A stretch of 13,314 bases of DNA. Source: an uncultured Lachnobacterium sp. (GTDB taxonomy: Bacteria; Bacillota; Clostridia; Lachnospirales; Lachnospiraceae). The notes under the pieces are model-generated. The model searched no databases and was not told where the DNA came from. It saw nothing but the letters and a program-made list of their open reading frames with translations. The position numbers and the translations under genes were made by a program. The DNA lies in contig URLU01000044.1 in NCBI GenBank assembly GCA_900548765.1, positions 1 to 13,314 on the forward strand, in the 5' to 3' direction. Positions 13,181-13,314 of this stretch are shown here, in pieces (within the stretch, counting starts at the first letter, position 1; each line of letters begins with the position of its first letter).

Positions 13181-13314
13181 ATGGCAGTAAATACAAATAC
13201 AATGATTTCTAACATCTATTCTCAGAACTACACACAAAACAGCAAGGGCAGTTCAAAGACATCAAAGGACTCTGAGACAACAGAAGTCAAAAAAGAGGAA
13301 AAAGTCACAGAAAG
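13181..13314 (+). CDS. Start of a fourth uncharacterised protein, cut by the window edge
   Basis: The ATG at 13181 has a near-perfect ribosome site AAGGAGGT (13167-13174) six bases upstream, and the frame is open to the window end (44 complete codons). The visible N-terminus (MAVNTNTMISNIYSQNYTQN, then a Ser/Lys/Glu/Thr-rich stretch) has no Sec signal or hydrophobic helix. It resembles in style the start of the second uncharacterised protein (MAVKVGNSW) and the opening I remember for DUF6033-type proteins, so it may be another paralogue. Function unknown. Confidence 0.7.
   Translation, partial: MAVNTNTMISNIYSQNYTQNSKGSSKTSKDSETTEVKKEEKVTE

Overview
The window looks like chromosomal DNA from a low-to-moderate GC, probably motile, gut-type Firmicute, most likely a Lachnospiraceae member near Agathobacter, Roseburia or Butyrivibrio. 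This rests on the style of the GH31 glucosidase, the CIRCE-controlled heat-shock gene, the BceRS-like two-component/ABC arrangement, the LytTR/GHKL pair, and the serine/asparagine-rich accessory proteins at the right end. Genus is a guess. All recognised genes lie on the + strand. I saw no tRNA, rRNA, CRISPR array or transposase, and no gene-free gap longer than about 200 bases.

Left block (1-3203): the 3' part of a GH31 alpha-glucosidase, then a heat-shock unit. The heat-shock unit has a consensus-like vegetative promoter whose -35 lies inside a CIRCE operator, then a small heat-shock protein (Hsp20), an intergenic hairpin, and a zinc-finger-less (class B type) DnaJ. HrcA repression of a holdase/J-protein pair is the straightforward reading.

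Middle block (3240-8319): an OmpR-type response regulator and a histidine kinase that overlap by 4 nt. The kinase has one membrane helix and no extracellular sensor. A terminator follows, then a MacB/LolD-type ABC ATPase and an 881-residue FtsX-type permease, again overlapping by 4 nt. This resembles Bce/Vra-type peptide-antibiotic detoxification modules, in which the transporter can act as the sensor. A perfect palindrome and an extended -10 lie between the two gene pairs.

Right block (8323-13314): an AgrA/AgrC-like pair (LytTR response regulator plus multi-pass GHKL kinase) without an AgrB/AgrD pheromone unit, followed by four uncharacterised genes. Two nearly identical promoter regions, one before the LytTR regulator gene and one before the first uncharacterised gene, carry 9-bp direct repeats 21 bp apart, the usual geometry of LytTR sites. 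At the same distance downstream both carry a GGCGATATAGA block. The third uncharacterised gene has a perfect sigma-28-like -10 (GCCGATAT) upstream. The first protein begins like the flagellar protein FlgL and ends like the cap protein FliD. The second and third share a 63-residue homologous region. The third appears to carry a one-base frameshift just after its start codon. The fourth runs off the window.

The working model is a self-amplifying LytTR/GHKL circuit driving non-Sec, flagellar-export-like proteins of unknown function. This right block is the most likely place for an undescribed system. The sequence supports the shared promoter architecture and the ORF2/ORF3 homology directly; secretion and function are inference.
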